Positions 51,276 to 62,506 of a stretch of DNA of 64,000 bases are shown piece after piece; the stretch's first letter is position 1, and the number at the start of each line of letters is the position of its first letter. Source of the DNA: Profftia tarda (GTDB lineage Bacteria > Pseudomonadota > Gammaproteobacteria > Enterobacterales > Enterobacteriaceae); contig NZ_LR890047.1 in NCBI RefSeq assembly GCF_904848675.1, positions 868,001 through 932,000 on the forward strand, given 5' to 3'. A program made the translations under genes and the position numbers. The notes beneath the pieces are model-generated. The model did no database searches, was not told where the DNA came from, and worked only from the letters and a program-made list of their open reading frames with translations.

Positions 51276-53152
51276 GGTCTTATATACCCCTTTATTAATA
51301 GAACATATATTTTCTATGCTTGATAACATACTAAAGCAGAAGATAAGAGTTAAAGTAATATGATATCTACATTGCAAGATAAAATATTTTAAAAGAAATG
51401 TGATACTACTGTAACCTGTTGTCTTTACTTTAAAATTATTTCTAGATGCACTATTACAATATAAAATTATAAGATAAAGATTATTACTGATCTTAATTTT
51501 AGGTTCTTATTTAGAGAAAAATATAAATCTGATAATTAGTAATTACTCATCTAAACAATAGAAATATTTGCTTTATTTTCTTGAAATTATTTAATAAATA
51601 TTTATATAGAAATTGCATAAAACGATGTAATACTTGATTGCAAAATTATAATAATTCTCCAAAACATTAATTATATAACTGAGTATTTGTTATACATTTA
51701 TCTCTTAGATAAGAGTCTAGCAATAACAGATATACTGCCTTAAGATATAATTAGAAATGAGTAAGATTAGTTTTAGTCACTCACTGAAACTATAATCTTT
51801 AATAAGATAAATAAAATATCTTAGCTCAGGTGCGTTATCAATGCTTGACAAGATTGCAACTATAAAACAAACATAAATAGTTTATCGTTAGAAAATTCTG
51901 GACAGTGAATTTGCTCGATTGCGAAATTGATGGATATTATTAGGCCAATCCAATTCCTAACCAGCAGATAAGAGGCTAAATATTAAGCTAACTTAAGAAT
52001 AAGTTGAATTTTAAAAATATAAAATACAACCTCATATGACCTCAGAGAAGAAAATATATCAGCATCATCCCTGAATAAAAATGATATTTAAGATTTATCT
52101 AAAGTATGCTAAATGTATGAATGTTAACTCCCGAGTGATAATTCTAAATAATAAGATAACAGATGCATGAAAACTAATAAATAATAATTTATAAATAATA
52201 TTTATGATAAATACATATAGCAAATTTAAGATCACAGATAAAAATATTAGCAGTACAATCTAACCAATAAAATTTCACAAGAAAACGTACGTCCAAGCTA
52301 AAACATAAACAGATAACTCTGCCACTCATAAATATGATTGATATTACAGAAGTTTAAAACCTAGGCTATCTTAAGTTACTGCTTTTCAATACAAAAGGGT
52401 GCTACGTATAACTTTTATCTAATAACTACCATTTTCTGTAATTATATGTCTTTCAAGTGTTAAGATTATATAAGGATAAACATCCTTTCGATATCAAGCT
52501 GATCTAGATGCAGGATATATAATATATTGCATGACCAAGAGAAATTATGGACATGAATTTTGATATAATTTAATTGTATTCAATAATAATATTTCATTAG
52601 AAATATAGAAAAAGTTTTTTAATTATAATTCATTAACTATTGATTGTTAATACTCAACAAGAGTTAGATTATTTGCAGAAATAAAAATATCTATAAAAGA
52701 TAGCTATTTAAAAATACTATTACTTGTTCTGTTAACAGTTCTTTTTATAAAAATACACGACTCTAGTCCATTTGTATTATGATGAGTTGCTATTAATAGC
52801 ACAATCTGACTAAAATAGAGAAAGATAATAATATCATAATATAGTATTTTCTATCTAATTATTAGGTTAGCAGTAAATAGGATTACTGAAAGATGATATA
52901 GATAATTTTTTAGAATATTTCTAATATATGAGTATACAACTCTCTTTTATCAACTAATAAATATAGTTGCATCAGTCTGTGAATTTCATAATGATATCTT
53001 ATGTTTTTATTATTTATTCAAAAGTTAACTCTCTTTTTCTGATGAAAATATAGCAAATAAATAGAAGATTAAAATTATTTTTGTTATTATCATAACCCTG
53101 CTTAATAGGTATTACGACCAAAAGATTAGGTAATCCAAATAAAAATATAGGA
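51276..53152. other. 1.9-kb gene-free AT-rich region between ettA and argS
   Basis: No reading frame with support and no RNA gene. A bulged hairpin (AGATTAGTTT at 51764-51773 with AAACT and AATCT at 51787-51798) is the only structure I noticed. The ettA ribosome site region (AAAGGGG) lies at its left end on the minus strand. Confidence 0.62.
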
Positions 53153-54883
53153 TTACATACGCTCTACAGTTTCAATACCAAGTGTACCTAAACCTATTTT
53201 TAGTGTTCTCGCAGTCAGCGCAGCTAGCTCTAAACGACTCTTTCGCTGTGATTCACTTGTCGCTTTTAAAATAGGGCAGTGTTCATAAAAACTAGAGAAC
53301 ATACCAGCTAAATTGTATAAATAACTGCACATTATATGAGCTGTACCTTCTCTAGCTACTTGTGTAATGATTTCTTCAAACTGAATTAAACTAATAGCGA
53401 GAGATTTTTCACATTCTTCAGTAAGAATAATGTCGCCGGTCAAAGTAGATGAATCAAAAGGAATGCGTTTAAATATTGATGATATACGAGTATAAGCATA
53501 TTGAATATATGGTGCAGTATTACCGTCAAAAGATAGCATCTTATCCCAGTCAAATATATAATCAGTCGTGCGACTTTTAGATAAATCAGCATATTTAATC
53601 GCGCCAATACCCACTACTTCAGCCGCGTGTTCTAATTCTTCGTAGCTTAAATTTTTGTTCTTTTTAGCTATTAATTTACTTGCACGATTAACTGCTTCAT
53701 CCAGAAGGTCAGATAATTTAATATTACTTCCAGCACGAGTTTTGAATGGTTTACCGTCTTTACCTAACATCATGCCGAACATATGGTGTTCAAGGCTAAC
53801 AGAATCAGGGACATAGCCTGCTTTACGCACAATAGACCAAGTTTGCATCAAATGCTGATGCTGACGGGAATCAATATAATACAAAATTCTATTAGCGCCA
53901 AGAGTTTCATAGCGATATTTAGCGCAGGCAATATCACTTGTAGCATACAAGTACCCGCTATCTTTTTTCTGGATGATAATTCCCATAGGTTTATTGTGTT
54001 TATTCTTGTAGTCTTCTAAGAAGACTACTATTGCACCTTCACTCTCAATTGCTAGACCTTTATCTTTGAGGTCGGCTACTATTTCTGGGATCATAGTATG
54101 ATACATACTTTCTCCCATGACATCATCTTTAGTCAAAGTCACTTTCAGGCGATTATAGCTCTTCTGATTGTGCAACATAGTAATGTCTACTATTTTTTGC
54201 CAAATATTTTTGCAAACTTTACATCCGCCTTGAAGTTTTACAACATATGCGCGCGCGTTTTCGGCAAACTCAGGATCTTTGTAATAAAGATTATGTGCTT
54301 CTCGGTAGGCAGATTCTAGGTCAGCTATATTCATGTCATTTACATGTTTATTTTGATTTTTGTTGAAATAAGCAATAAGCATACCAAACTGCGTCCCCCA
54401 GTCGCCTATATGGTTGGCTCGTATTACTTTGTGCCCTAAAAATTCTAATGTACGCACAGACGCATCGCCCATAATGGTAGAACGCAGATGGCCAATATGC
54501 ATTTCTTTGGCTACGTTAGGAGAAGAATAGTCAACTACGATAGTTTGTATTTTTACAGGAGAAATACCCAGACGGTCATCCTCAAGAGAAATTTTAACCT
54601 GTTTTGCTATCCATGCAGAATCAAGGAAGATATTCATAAAACCTGGACCTGCGATTTCAACTTTACTAGCAATACCTTTTAAATCAAGATGATTCAAAAC
54701 CCTTTGTGCTAGTTGTCGTGACGCAATACCCAATTTATTAGCAACACCTATTATTCCATTAACCTGATAGTCCCCGAATTGTTTCTTCATAGTTTGAGAG
54801 ACAAGAGGATTACTGTGTGCAGGAGCGCCCGCATCCTCCAGTGCCTGAATTACTTTAACTGAGATAATTTCTTTAATATTCAA
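53153..54883 (-). CDS. argS: arginyl-tRNA synthetase
   Basis: ArgS charges tRNA-Arg with arginine. The 576 residues compare with 577 in E. coli. The class I HIGH motif is MHIGHLRST around residues 132-140, within VVDYSSPNVAKEMHIGHLRS. The N-terminal Add-1 domain (FGDYQVNG) and the C-terminal DALR anticodon-binding domain ending GLGTLGIETVERM are present. HHMFGMMLGKDGKPFKTR stands in the place of a KMSKS loop, as usual for this enzyme. Isolated between two empty regions. Intact. Confidence 0.98.
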   Translation of the reverse strand: MNIKEIISVKVIQALEDAGAPAHSNPLVSQTMKKQFGDYQVNGIIGVANKLGIASRQLAQRVLNHLDLKGIASKVEIAGPGFMNIFLDSAWIAKQVKISLEDDRLGISPVKIQTIVVDYSSPNVAKEMHIGHLRSTIMGDASVRTLEFLGHKVIRANHIGDWGTQFGMLIAYFNKNQNKHVNDMNIADLESAYREAHNLYYKDPEFAENARAYVVKLQGGCKVCKNIWQKIVDITMLHNQKSYNRLKVTLTKDDVMGESMYHTMIPEIVADLKDKGLAIESEGAIVVFLEDYKNKHNKPMGIIIQKKDSGYLYATSDIACAKYRYETLGANRILYYIDSRQHQHLMQTWSIVRKAGYVPDSVSLEHHMFGMMLGKDGKPFKTRAGSNIKLSDLLDEAVNRASKLIAKKNKNLSYEELEHAAEVVGIGAIKYADLSKSRTTDYIFDWDKMLSFDGNTAPYIQYAYTRISSIFKRIPFDSSTLTGDIILTEECEKSLAISLIQFEEIITQVAREGTAHIMCSYLYNLAGMFSSFYEHCPILKATSESQRKSRLELAALTARTLKIGLGTLGIETVERM

Positions 54884-55453
54884 ATATTTACCTTAAATTT
54901 TAAAGGTATACTATGCAATCATCGATGTTATATTTAAACTATTAAACAGTGTATGAAGCACTAGTATAATATATAAGCTAAATATCTAAACTAACGGCAT
55001 GAATATACGCACATCTCTTGAGAGATAGATATTAATATAGCAAGATTCTTTAAAATACATTGTACATTAGGATATTATTTTTAATAGATGTTTAGACAAT
55101 CTATTTTCACTGAAAATAATTAGAATCAATTTATATGGTAAGACAATGGCTGAAATCACCCAAATAGGGCATTAATTCTTAATTTAGTTTTATATCTCTA
55201 GTTCAATGCAACCAAAAGAGAAAAAATGATAAAAGTAAAAATTGAAAAATCTATTAATCTATAGTTTATGAAATTTTAAAAAAATATTTTTTCAGGAAAA
55301 ACGAGCAAAGCAGAATATAGTCCTAAAAATTATTAGTAGCTGTTAAAATAGAATTGACTATCTTAGTTAACTGTATTTCAAGGCCAGAGTACCTCTATAA
55401 TAAGGAGAATGTATATTTCGCTTATATGATCACTATCTAATATTGGAGCAGAA
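54884..55453. other. 0.57-kb spacer between divergent argS and ppk
   Basis: Must contain the promoters of argS (leftward) and ppk (rightward), but no box pair stands out against the AT-rich background. GGAG just before 55454 serves ppk. Confidence 0.6.
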
Positions 55454-57520
55454 ATGAGCCAAAAAAAACTCTATATCGATAAAGAACTCAGCTGGTTATC
55501 CTTTAATGAACGTGTTTTACAGGAGGCAGCAGACAAGAAAAATCCTCTTATAGAGCGCATGCGTTTTCTAGGAATTTACTCAAGAAATTTAGATGAATTC
55601 TACAAGGTTCGTTTTGCCGATCTAAAACGCAGTATTCTTATAAGAGAATCACAAGGTGCTACCGATTCCTCGAGTAACTTACTTAAAAAAATTCAGGCCA
55701 AGGTTTTAAAGAACGATCAAGATTTTGACTGTTTGTATAACAATCTATTATTAGAAATGGCACGCAATAAAATTTTTTTAATTAACGAGCACCAGCTCTC
55801 TAAAAACCAAAAAGGATGGCTCCGTCAATATTTTAATGATCATTTGCGCCAGCATATTACACCGATCATAATAAATGATGAAACCAATTTAGTATCTTTT
55901 TTAAAAGACGATTATGCTTATCTGACTGTAGAGATTATTTCTGGTTCAGAAATCATATACGCCCTGCTTGAGATTCCATCCGACAAAGTAGAACAATTTA
56001 TCATTCTACCACCGGAAACACCTCGCCGACGCAAGCCAATAATTCTAGTGGATAATATTCTGCGCTACTGTCTAGATGATATTTTCAAAGGATTCTTCGA
56101 TTATGATGCACTTAATGCTTACTCAATGAAAATGACACGTGACGCCGAATATGATTTAATTACGGAAATGGAATCTAGTTTGATGGAGCTTATGTCTTCG
56201 AGCCTAAAACAGCGACTCACTGCAGAACCGGTCAGGTTTGTCTATCAGAGGGACATGCCTGATGAGCTAGTAGATCTGCTGCGATATAAATTAGGTATTT
56301 CCTCTTACGACTCCGTGATTGCTGGTAGTCGTTACCATAATTTCAAAGATTTTATAAAATTTCCGAATGTCGGCAAAGTTCATTTGGTCAATAAGCCCCT
56401 ACCACGTCTGAGGCATATCTGGTTCGATAAATTCCGTAACGGATTTGATACCATTCGCGACCACGATGTTTTACTATACTATCCATACCACACGTTTGAG
56501 CACGTATTGGAATTGTTGCATCAGGCCTCGTTTGATCCTAGTGTGCTTGCGATAAAAATTAATATTTATCGTGTTGCTAAGGATTCTCGCATTATAGAAT
56601 CTATTATACACGCAGCACATAACGGCAAAAAAGTTACCGTGGTTGTAGAATTACAGGCACGTTTTGACGAAGAAGCAAATATACACTGGGCAAAGCGTTT
56701 AACTGAAGCTGGTGTACAAGTTATTTTTTCAGCCCCAGGCCTAAAGATTCATGCCAAGTTATTCTTAATTTCACGCAAAGAAAAAAACCATATAGTTCGT
56801 TACGCACATGTAGGCACGGGCAACTTTAACGAAAAAACTGCACAACTTTACACTGACTATTCGTTATTAACTGCGGATGCACGCATCACTAATGAAGTGC
56901 GACGCGTATTTAATTTTATAGAGAATCCATACCGTTCCGTCAGTTTTGAACATCTAATGGTATCTCCACAAAATTCACGTCGTGTACTTTATCAACTTAT
57001 TGATCAAGAAATTGCTAGCGCACAATCCGGGATTAGCTCTGGTATTACACTAAAAATAAATAACTTGGTTGATAAAGGTCTAATCTCTCGTTTATATACA
57101 GCTTCTTCAGCTGGAGTAAAGATTAGATTACTTGTCCGAGGTATGTGTTCTCTTATCCCAAATGCTATTGGTATTAGCGAAAACATTCAGGCAATAAGCA
57201 TAGTAGATCGCTTTTTGGAGCACGCTCGTGTGTATGTTTTTAAAAATCATGGAGACCCGCTGGTATATCTATCGTCTGCTGACTGGATGACGCGAAATAT
57301 CGATTATCGCATTGAGGTCGCTGTCTCCTTACTAGATCCAACTTTAAGGAAATGTGTATTAGATCTACTAGAGCTACAATTTAATGATACTGTTAAAGCC
57401 CGTTTTCTTGATAAAGAACTGAGCAACCGCTATGTGCCGCGTGGCAATAGACGCAAGATTCGTTCTCAATTAGCTATTTATGATTACCTAAAAGCTCTTG
57501 AACAACCTAGTCAAAAATAA
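55454..57520 (+). CDS. ppk: polyphosphate kinase
   Basis: Ppk makes inorganic polyphosphate from ATP reversibly, through a phosphohistidine. The protein has 688 residues, the E. coli length. The catalytic histidine is H433 in APGLKIHAKLFL (H435 in E. coli, which has two more residues earlier), with the second histidine H452 in RYAHVGTGNFNEKTA. The N-terminal ELSWLSFNERVLQEA and C-terminal SSADWMTRNIDYRIEV and ELSNRYVPRGNRR are conserved. It is followed after 23 bases by ppx, so both are likely transcribed together as in E. coli. Confidence 0.98.
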   Translation: MSQKKLYIDKELSWLSFNERVLQEAADKKNPLIERMRFLGIYSRNLDEFYKVRFADLKRSILIRESQGATDSSSNLLKKIQAKVLKNDQDFDCLYNNLLLEMARNKIFLINEHQLSKNQKGWLRQYFNDHLRQHITPIIINDETNLVSFLKDDYAYLTVEIISGSEIIYALLEIPSDKVEQFIILPPETPRRRKPIILVDNILRYCLDDIFKGFFDYDALNAYSMKMTRDAEYDLITEMESSLMELMSSSLKQRLTAEPVRFVYQRDMPDELVDLLRYKLGISSYDSVIAGSRYHNFKDFIKFPNVGKVHLVNKPLPRLRHIWFDKFRNGFDTIRDHDVLLYYPYHTFEHVLELLHQASFDPSVLAIKINIYRVAKDSRIIESIIHAAHNGKKVTVVVELQARFDEEANIHWAKRLTEAGVQVIFSAPGLKIHAKLFLISRKEKNHIVRYAHVGTGNFNEKTAQLYTDYSLLTADARITNEVRRVFNFIENPYRSVSFEHLMVSPQNSRRVLYQLIDQEIASAQSGISSGITLKINNLVDKGLISRLYTASSAGVKIRLLVRGMCSLIPNAIGISENIQAISIVDRFLEHARVYVFKNHGDPLVYLSSADWMTRNIDYRIEVAVSLLDPTLRKCVLDLLELQFNDTVKARFLDKELSNRYVPRGNRRKIRSQLAIYDYLKALEQPSQK

Positions 57521-57543
57521 CCATTTAGCATTATAGGACTTTT

Positions 57544-59064
57544 ATGTTGCTTACTAATCCTAATAATAAACCGCAAGAAATAGCTGCTATAGATTTAGGT
57601 TCTAACAGTTTTCATATGGTAATTGCCCGTATAGTTAATGGCGCCCTTCAAGTCCTAGGACGATTAAAAAAAAGAGTACATCTGGCCGATGGTCTTGATA
57701 GCAAAAATAATCTTACCCAAGCAGCCATGGAGCGTGGTATCTCTTGTCTGGCATTATTTGCTAAGCGCTTACAAGGATTTACTGAAGAAAACGTCTGTAT
57801 CGTTGGAACACATGCGCTGCGTCAAGCAGAAAATGCAACAGACTTTCTCAAGAGAGCAGCAAAGGTTATACCTTATCCTATTAAAATTATCTCTGGACAA
57901 GAAGAAGCTCGTCTAATTTTTATGGGCGTAGCACATACACAGCCAGCAGAAGGACAAAAGTTAGTAATAGATATTGGTGGAGGATCTACGGAAATTATTC
58001 TTGGTACAGATTTCTGCCCGCTACTTTTAGAAAGCCGCCAGATGGGATGTATCAGCTTTGCACAACAGTTTTTCCCTTGTGGTAATATCAATAAAAAAAA
58101 CTTCCAGAACGCGCGCGTAGCAGCAGCACAGATATTAGAAAATATGGCATGGAAATATCGTATTCAAGGATGGCAGGAAGCGCTCGGCGCCTCTGGGTCT
58201 ATAAAATCTATTCATGAAGCCCTGATTGCAATGGGTAAAAAAGATGGTATGATTACATCAGGGCGTTTAGAGCTATTGTGCAAGGAAGTACTAAAATACA
58301 AAAGATTTAGTGAGCTCAATCTGCCGGGAGTATCAGAAGATCGATGCAGATTATTTGTACCGGGCCTTTCAATTCTATGTGGAGTATTTGACGCATTAGC
58401 GATTAAAGAGTTACGCTTATCGGGTGGCGCTCTACGCGAAGGGGTGCTATATGAAATGGAGGGTCGTTTCCACCATCAGAATGTTAGGAGTCGTACCGCG
58501 CTCAGCTTATCAGAACATTATAATATAGACCTAGAGCAGGCTCAGCGCGTTCTAAGTACGGTGCAACAACTGTATCCACAATGGATGATTCAAAATAATA
58601 AACTGGTACACCCACAGTTAGAAGGGCTTCTAGAGTGGGCGGCAATGCTCCACGAAGTCGGTCTTAGTATTAACCAAAACGGCATGCATCGCCATTCTGC
58701 TTATATCTTGCAGAACACAAACATGCCAGGCTTTAATCAAGAACAGCAATTACTATTAGCAACTTTAGTGCGTTTTCACCGGAAGAGTATAAAAATAGAT
58801 GAACTACCAAGTTTAGCCCTTTTTAAAAAGAAACAGTATATTCCACTAATTCAGATTTTACGTCTTGCCACAATGCTAAATAATCAGCGTCAGTCTACTA
58901 CCAAGCCAGCATCTCTAGAGTTAGAGACTGATGATTTTAATTGGATACTGCGTTTCCCAAAAGGATATCTCCAAGAAAATCAGCTTGTGCGATTAGATGT
59001 AGGGAAAGAACAGTTATATTGGAAGGATGCAGAAGGTAGGCGCTTATTAATTGAAGAACAATAA
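57544..59064 (+). CDS. ppx: exopolyphosphatase
   Basis: Ppx removes terminal phosphate from long polyphosphate chains. The 506 residues (E. coli 513) show the ASKHA motifs AAIDLGSNSFHMVIAR at 18-33 and VIDIGGGSTEIILG around 141-154, and the C-terminal HD-like domain (LEWAAMLHEVG, HRHSAYIL). The related pppGpp phosphatase GppA is less likely because of the position directly after ppk. AGGA is 5 bases before the ATG. Intact. Confidence 0.97.
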   Translation: MLLTNPNNKPQEIAAIDLGSNSFHMVIARIVNGALQVLGRLKKRVHLADGLDSKNNLTQAAMERGISCLALFAKRLQGFTEENVCIVGTHALRQAENATDFLKRAAKVIPYPIKIISGQEEARLIFMGVAHTQPAEGQKLVIDIGGGSTEIILGTDFCPLLLESRQMGCISFAQQFFPCGNINKKNFQNARVAAAQILENMAWKYRIQGWQEALGASGSIKSIHEALIAMGKKDGMITSGRLELLCKEVLKYKRFSELNLPGVSEDRCRLFVPGLSILCGVFDALAIKELRLSGGALREGVLYEMEGRFHHQNVRSRTALSLSEHYNIDLEQAQRVLSTVQQLYPQWMIQNNKLVHPQLEGLLEWAAMLHEVGLSINQNGMHRHSAYILQNTNMPGFNQEQQLLLATLVRFHRKSIKIDELPSLALFKKKQYIPLIQILRLATMLNNQRQSTTKPASLELETDDFNWILRFPKGYLQENQLVRLDVGKEQLYWKDAEGRRLLIEEQ

Positions 59065-60317
59065 GAGATCAAATATCCAAATTATTTTTTCTAATCCATA
59101 AATAAAATGTAGACATTATTGCTTTAAAAATAATCTTTAATTATAGTATAATTTAATGAATAGAAGTACATAGCTTATAAAAGCTCTATAGTATTATTTT
59201 ATAATACAAACATTCTACATAAGTAAAAACATACGATTAATCCTCTTCAATAAGTAGATAACCATGTTAAATATAAGATCGGGATTATTCCTATATCATT
59301 TAGATAATTATATAAATTTCATATAATAAAAACTAAAAGATAGAAGAAGGTGTATAACGATAATTTTCTAATTGATATTAGAAAGTATTAGAATTATTAT
59401 ATCCATGATAATTAGAAACATCTAGGAATCTGCAAGTACTATTAGATATTCATTTTATATGAGACCTACATCCCATAAGATGGGGTTATGCATAAAATGA
59501 CAAAATTCTTATTAAGAATCTTTATCTTTACTAAAGATATTATTTAAATCAAAATATCGTTAAACATAACATGTTGCTAATCTAGCATTAGAATAATAAA
59601 TTATGTTTTATATTAAAACTTAAGCACATCCAGCACCCTTATCTTACTCTCTTACTAAACTACAAAATATCTTATACATAGATTATGCTTGTTAGTTTTA
59701 AAAGTAATATTATTCATTATAAAATCTCCAGATTAATTTATATAACTTTAACTATCTTGTATTCTGATTATCGATTCATATGAAATATAAAATTATTTAT
59801 TGTTCTTCATATATATCAGGAATCTTTCAGTCAGTAGGAAAAATGATTCAATGCATTATATATCACATATATATAGAGAAGATAGTTCTAAAAAACTCCG
59901 TGATTATCTTTTGGTATAGACTAACAAGGTTCTCATAAATATTCTGATGAATATTATATTGAATATCTATTAAATAGGCTAAAATAGTTCAGTAAACCTG
60001 CATTTCATCTAATGCAGAATGTAATTTTTTTATTACCTAATTACTGAGGTACTTAGTAAATCAGGGAAATCATTCTAATCAAATAAACAATATCTAGAAA
60101 TAATAGATTTAATTGTTTATAGAAAAGTCCTTACAATATTCGCTAATTGAACTAAAATATTCAAGCAAATGATACTGATAAAATAAACTACGACATATGC
60201 ATCCTCTATTAAAGAATGCTGGCAGTTAAAGGCACTGATTAATAACACCGGATTATATTTATCTGGTATTGATCATGAGATCATCTTTTTAAATATTAAA
60301 TCTCGGAAATTTAAGAT
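59065..60317. other. 1.25-kb gene-free AT-rich region
   Basis: No reading frame, RNA gene or long repeat recognised between ppx and amiD. No clear terminator follows ppx. Confidence 0.62.
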
Positions 60318-61178
60318 ATGCAAAAACTAGTTAGGTTCGCTGCTATAGGGGCATTATTCACGATGTTATTGGTGGGATGTCAGAGTAATACACAAAGAAA
60401 AAATTATTTCATCGATCGTGGCACATATATGGTGGAAAATCACTATCGAGCACAGGGGAGTGATGAAAGAATTCGCTTCTTGTTTTTTCATTATACAGCT
60501 GAAGACTTTAATTCGGCACTTAAGACTTTAACAGATGAGAACGTAAGCGCGCACTATTTAGTGCCTGCAGATCCACCACAAAAAGATGGTAAATATGTTG
60601 TCTGGCAGTTAGTACCGGAATATCAGCGGGCGTGGCACGCCGGAGCCAGCGCATGGCGCGGGCGCACTAATTTGAACGATACTTCCATTGGGATCGAGAT
60701 CGAAAATAAAGGCTACCAAGAAAATATACTAGGACGAATTTGGTCACCATATAATGCGCAGCAAACAGAGTTGGTCATTGCATTAAGTGAAGATATAGTA
60801 AGAAGATATTCAATACTACCACAAAATGTTGTAGGACATATGGATATAGCACCGCACAGAAAACTTGATCCAGGACCATTATTTCCATGGAAAAAACTTT
60901 ATGAACATGGTATTGGCGCATGGCCAGATCAGGCCACAGTGCATAAGTATCTAGCTATGCGAGCTAAAGATGAACCAGTAGATCTTCTAAAGCTACAAAA
61001 CAAACTTGTAGCGTACGGATACAGCATTGAAGCAAACAGAACTAACGATATAGAATCTCACAGCATAATAGCAGCATTCCAAATGCATTTTAGACCTGCA
61101 GACTTCCGCGGATTACCTGATGCTGAGACAGAAGCGATAGCAGATGCTCTCTTAGAAAAGTACGGAAGTAATCCCTAA
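60318..61178 (+). CDS. amiD: outer-membrane lipoprotein N-acetylmuramoyl-L-alanine amidase AmiD
   Basis: AmiD is a zinc amidase of the outer membrane that cuts stem peptides from MurNAc or anhydro-MurNAc in peptidoglycan turnover. The 286 residues (E. coli 276) begin with a lipoprotein signal ending LLVGC, the lipidated cysteine being Cys21. The Amidase_2 domain shows zinc ligands His58 (FFHYTA), His174 (VGHMDIAP) and Asp184 (KLDPGP), and Glu127 (GIEIEN) as catalytic base. A C-terminal peptidoglycan-binding domain (about 205-280) is present. All key residues are intact. Confidence 0.96.
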   Translation: MQKLVRFAAIGALFTMLLVGCQSNTQRKNYFIDRGTYMVENHYRAQGSDERIRFLFFHYTAEDFNSALKTLTDENVSAHYLVPADPPQKDGKYVVWQLVPEYQRAWHAGASAWRGRTNLNDTSIGIEIENKGYQENILGRIWSPYNAQQTELVIALSEDIVRRYSILPQNVVGHMDIAPHRKLDPGPLFPWKKLYEHGIGAWPDQATVHKYLAMRAKDEPVDLLKLQNKLVAYGYSIEANRTNDIESHSIIAAFQMHFRPADFRGLPDAETEAIADALLEKYGSNP

Positions 61179-61762
61179 TAATCAATAATTTATAAAAGTT
61201 TATATTATCTTAGGAATTGCGTAAGAAAAAATCATAGCTGTTATCTCTACAAAGGAGATCCTTTACTCTTTACTTAACTCTGGTCTCATAAAACAATGAG
61301 ACCAGAGTTAAGTAAAGAGTAAAGGTAATCAAGTTAAGGGCAGACCTTAAATATAGATTTAAGTAAAATATTTACAAGATAAGTCAATATAATAAAGACA
61401 TATGATGTCATACATGATACATAAAACTGCAATGCATTATCATTAATATATAATATACCCTTGTATATACTACTATTTTTCATAGACTAGAAGGGTAGAG
61501 TTACATTTAAACTTATAGGTCTGCATAAACTATTTTACAGGATTTTATGTGTTATGTATTTACCATAATTAATTGCTAAATTAATAAGATATAGTAAAAT
61601 ACTCAATGATCTAATTCGCAAGAGAATATAAAACATTTGGAGAAGTAGATAAATCTCAGCATAATATATAAATAAGTAGGTTATCATATATAATATATTT
61701 AATAAAAATTATTTTGTATTCTACAAAATATTTATAGTGCTTATGAATACTATTATGTTATA
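61179..61762. other. 0.58-kb spacer between convergent amiD and yebC
   Basis: Contains the 30-bp perfect hairpin at 61260-61325. Otherwise AT-rich with no reading frame. ruvC, which follows yebC in E. coli, is missing. Confidence 0.65.
61260..61325. repeat. perfect 30-bp stem hairpin with 6-base loop
   Basis: CCTTTACTCTTTACTTAACT and ten more bases (61260-61289) are exactly complementary to 61296-61325, with loop AAAACA. It lies between the convergent 3' ends of amiD and yebC and is less AT-rich than its surroundings. No T run follows on either strand, so a simple intrinsic terminator is not evident, although a transcript of either strand would fold into a very stable stem. Confidence 0.95.
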
Positions 61763-62506
61763 TCACGCATCAGCCCTAACCTTGATAGATAATTCACAAT
61801 TATGATAGACTGCCTGAACATCATCGCAGTCTTCTAAAATATCAATTAGATGGGTTAATTGAGATATATCTTCTAAATCCATGTTTGCCATTATGCTAGG
61901 GATCATTAAAACTTCTGAGCATTCAGCTACTAGACTTTTCGAATATAATGCATTTTTGACTACACTGCATCTTTCCCATTGGGTAAATACATCGATAGCA
62001 CCGTCATCATAAGCTACTACATCATCAGCTCCTGCCTCTAGCGCCGCATAAATCATAGTATCTTCATCTAGAGCAGGTGCGTAGGAAATTACTCCTTTTT
62101 TATTAAATAAATAAGATACGGAACCCTCAGCTCCTAGATTGCCCCCTATTTTAGTAAAGGCATGACGCACGGTAGCTGCAGTGCGATTACGATTATTACT
62201 GAGGCATTCAACCATTACAGCAGCACCACCGGGGGAATATCCTTCATAAATGATGGTTTCCATATTAATATCATTATTACTACCGATTCCGCGTGTTATT
62301 GCGCGCTTTAAGGTATCGCGAGTCATGTTATAGAATAGTCCTCTATCGATAGCGGATCGTAGACGTGGGTTGGCAGAGGAATCGCCACCGCCTAATCTAG
62401 CAGCAGTAACTAATTCTCGAATAATTTTAGTGAAAATTTTATCTCTTTTATAATTTTGTTCTGCTTTACGATGTTTAGTATTTGCCCATTTACTATGACC
62501 TGCCAT
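61763..62506 (-). CDS. yebC: YebC/PmpR family protein
   Basis: A conserved YebC-family protein. Relatives have been described as DNA-binding regulators and, more recently, as helping ribosomes at difficult nascent sequences. From the ATG at 62506 it has 247 residues (E. coli 246) and starts MAGHSKWANTKHRK. The in-frame upstream extension to 62542 has no family match, and GGGAG (62513-62517) fixes the start. Conserved runs are IIRELVTAARLGGGD, NMTRDTLKRAI, IIYEGYSPGGAAVMVE and DDGAIDVFT. It follows aspS as in E. coli but with nudB lost between them. Confidence 0.97.
   Translation of the reverse strand: MAGHSKWANTKHRKAEQNYKRDKIFTKIIRELVTAARLGGGDSSANPRLRSAIDRGLFYNMTRDTLKRAITRGIGSNNDINMETIIYEGYSPGGAAVMVECLSNNRNRTAATVRHAFTKIGGNLGAEGSVSYLFNKKGVISYAPALDEDTMIYAALEAGADDVVAYDDGAIDVFTQWERCSVVKNALYSKSLVAECSEVLMIPSIMANMDLEDISQLTHLIDILEDCDDVQAVYHNCELSIKVRADA

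Noticed and set aside
51276..51377. N-terminal extension of EttA to 51377
   Set aside because: The extra 34 residues match nothing in the family, while the GTG at 51275 gives the exact family start.
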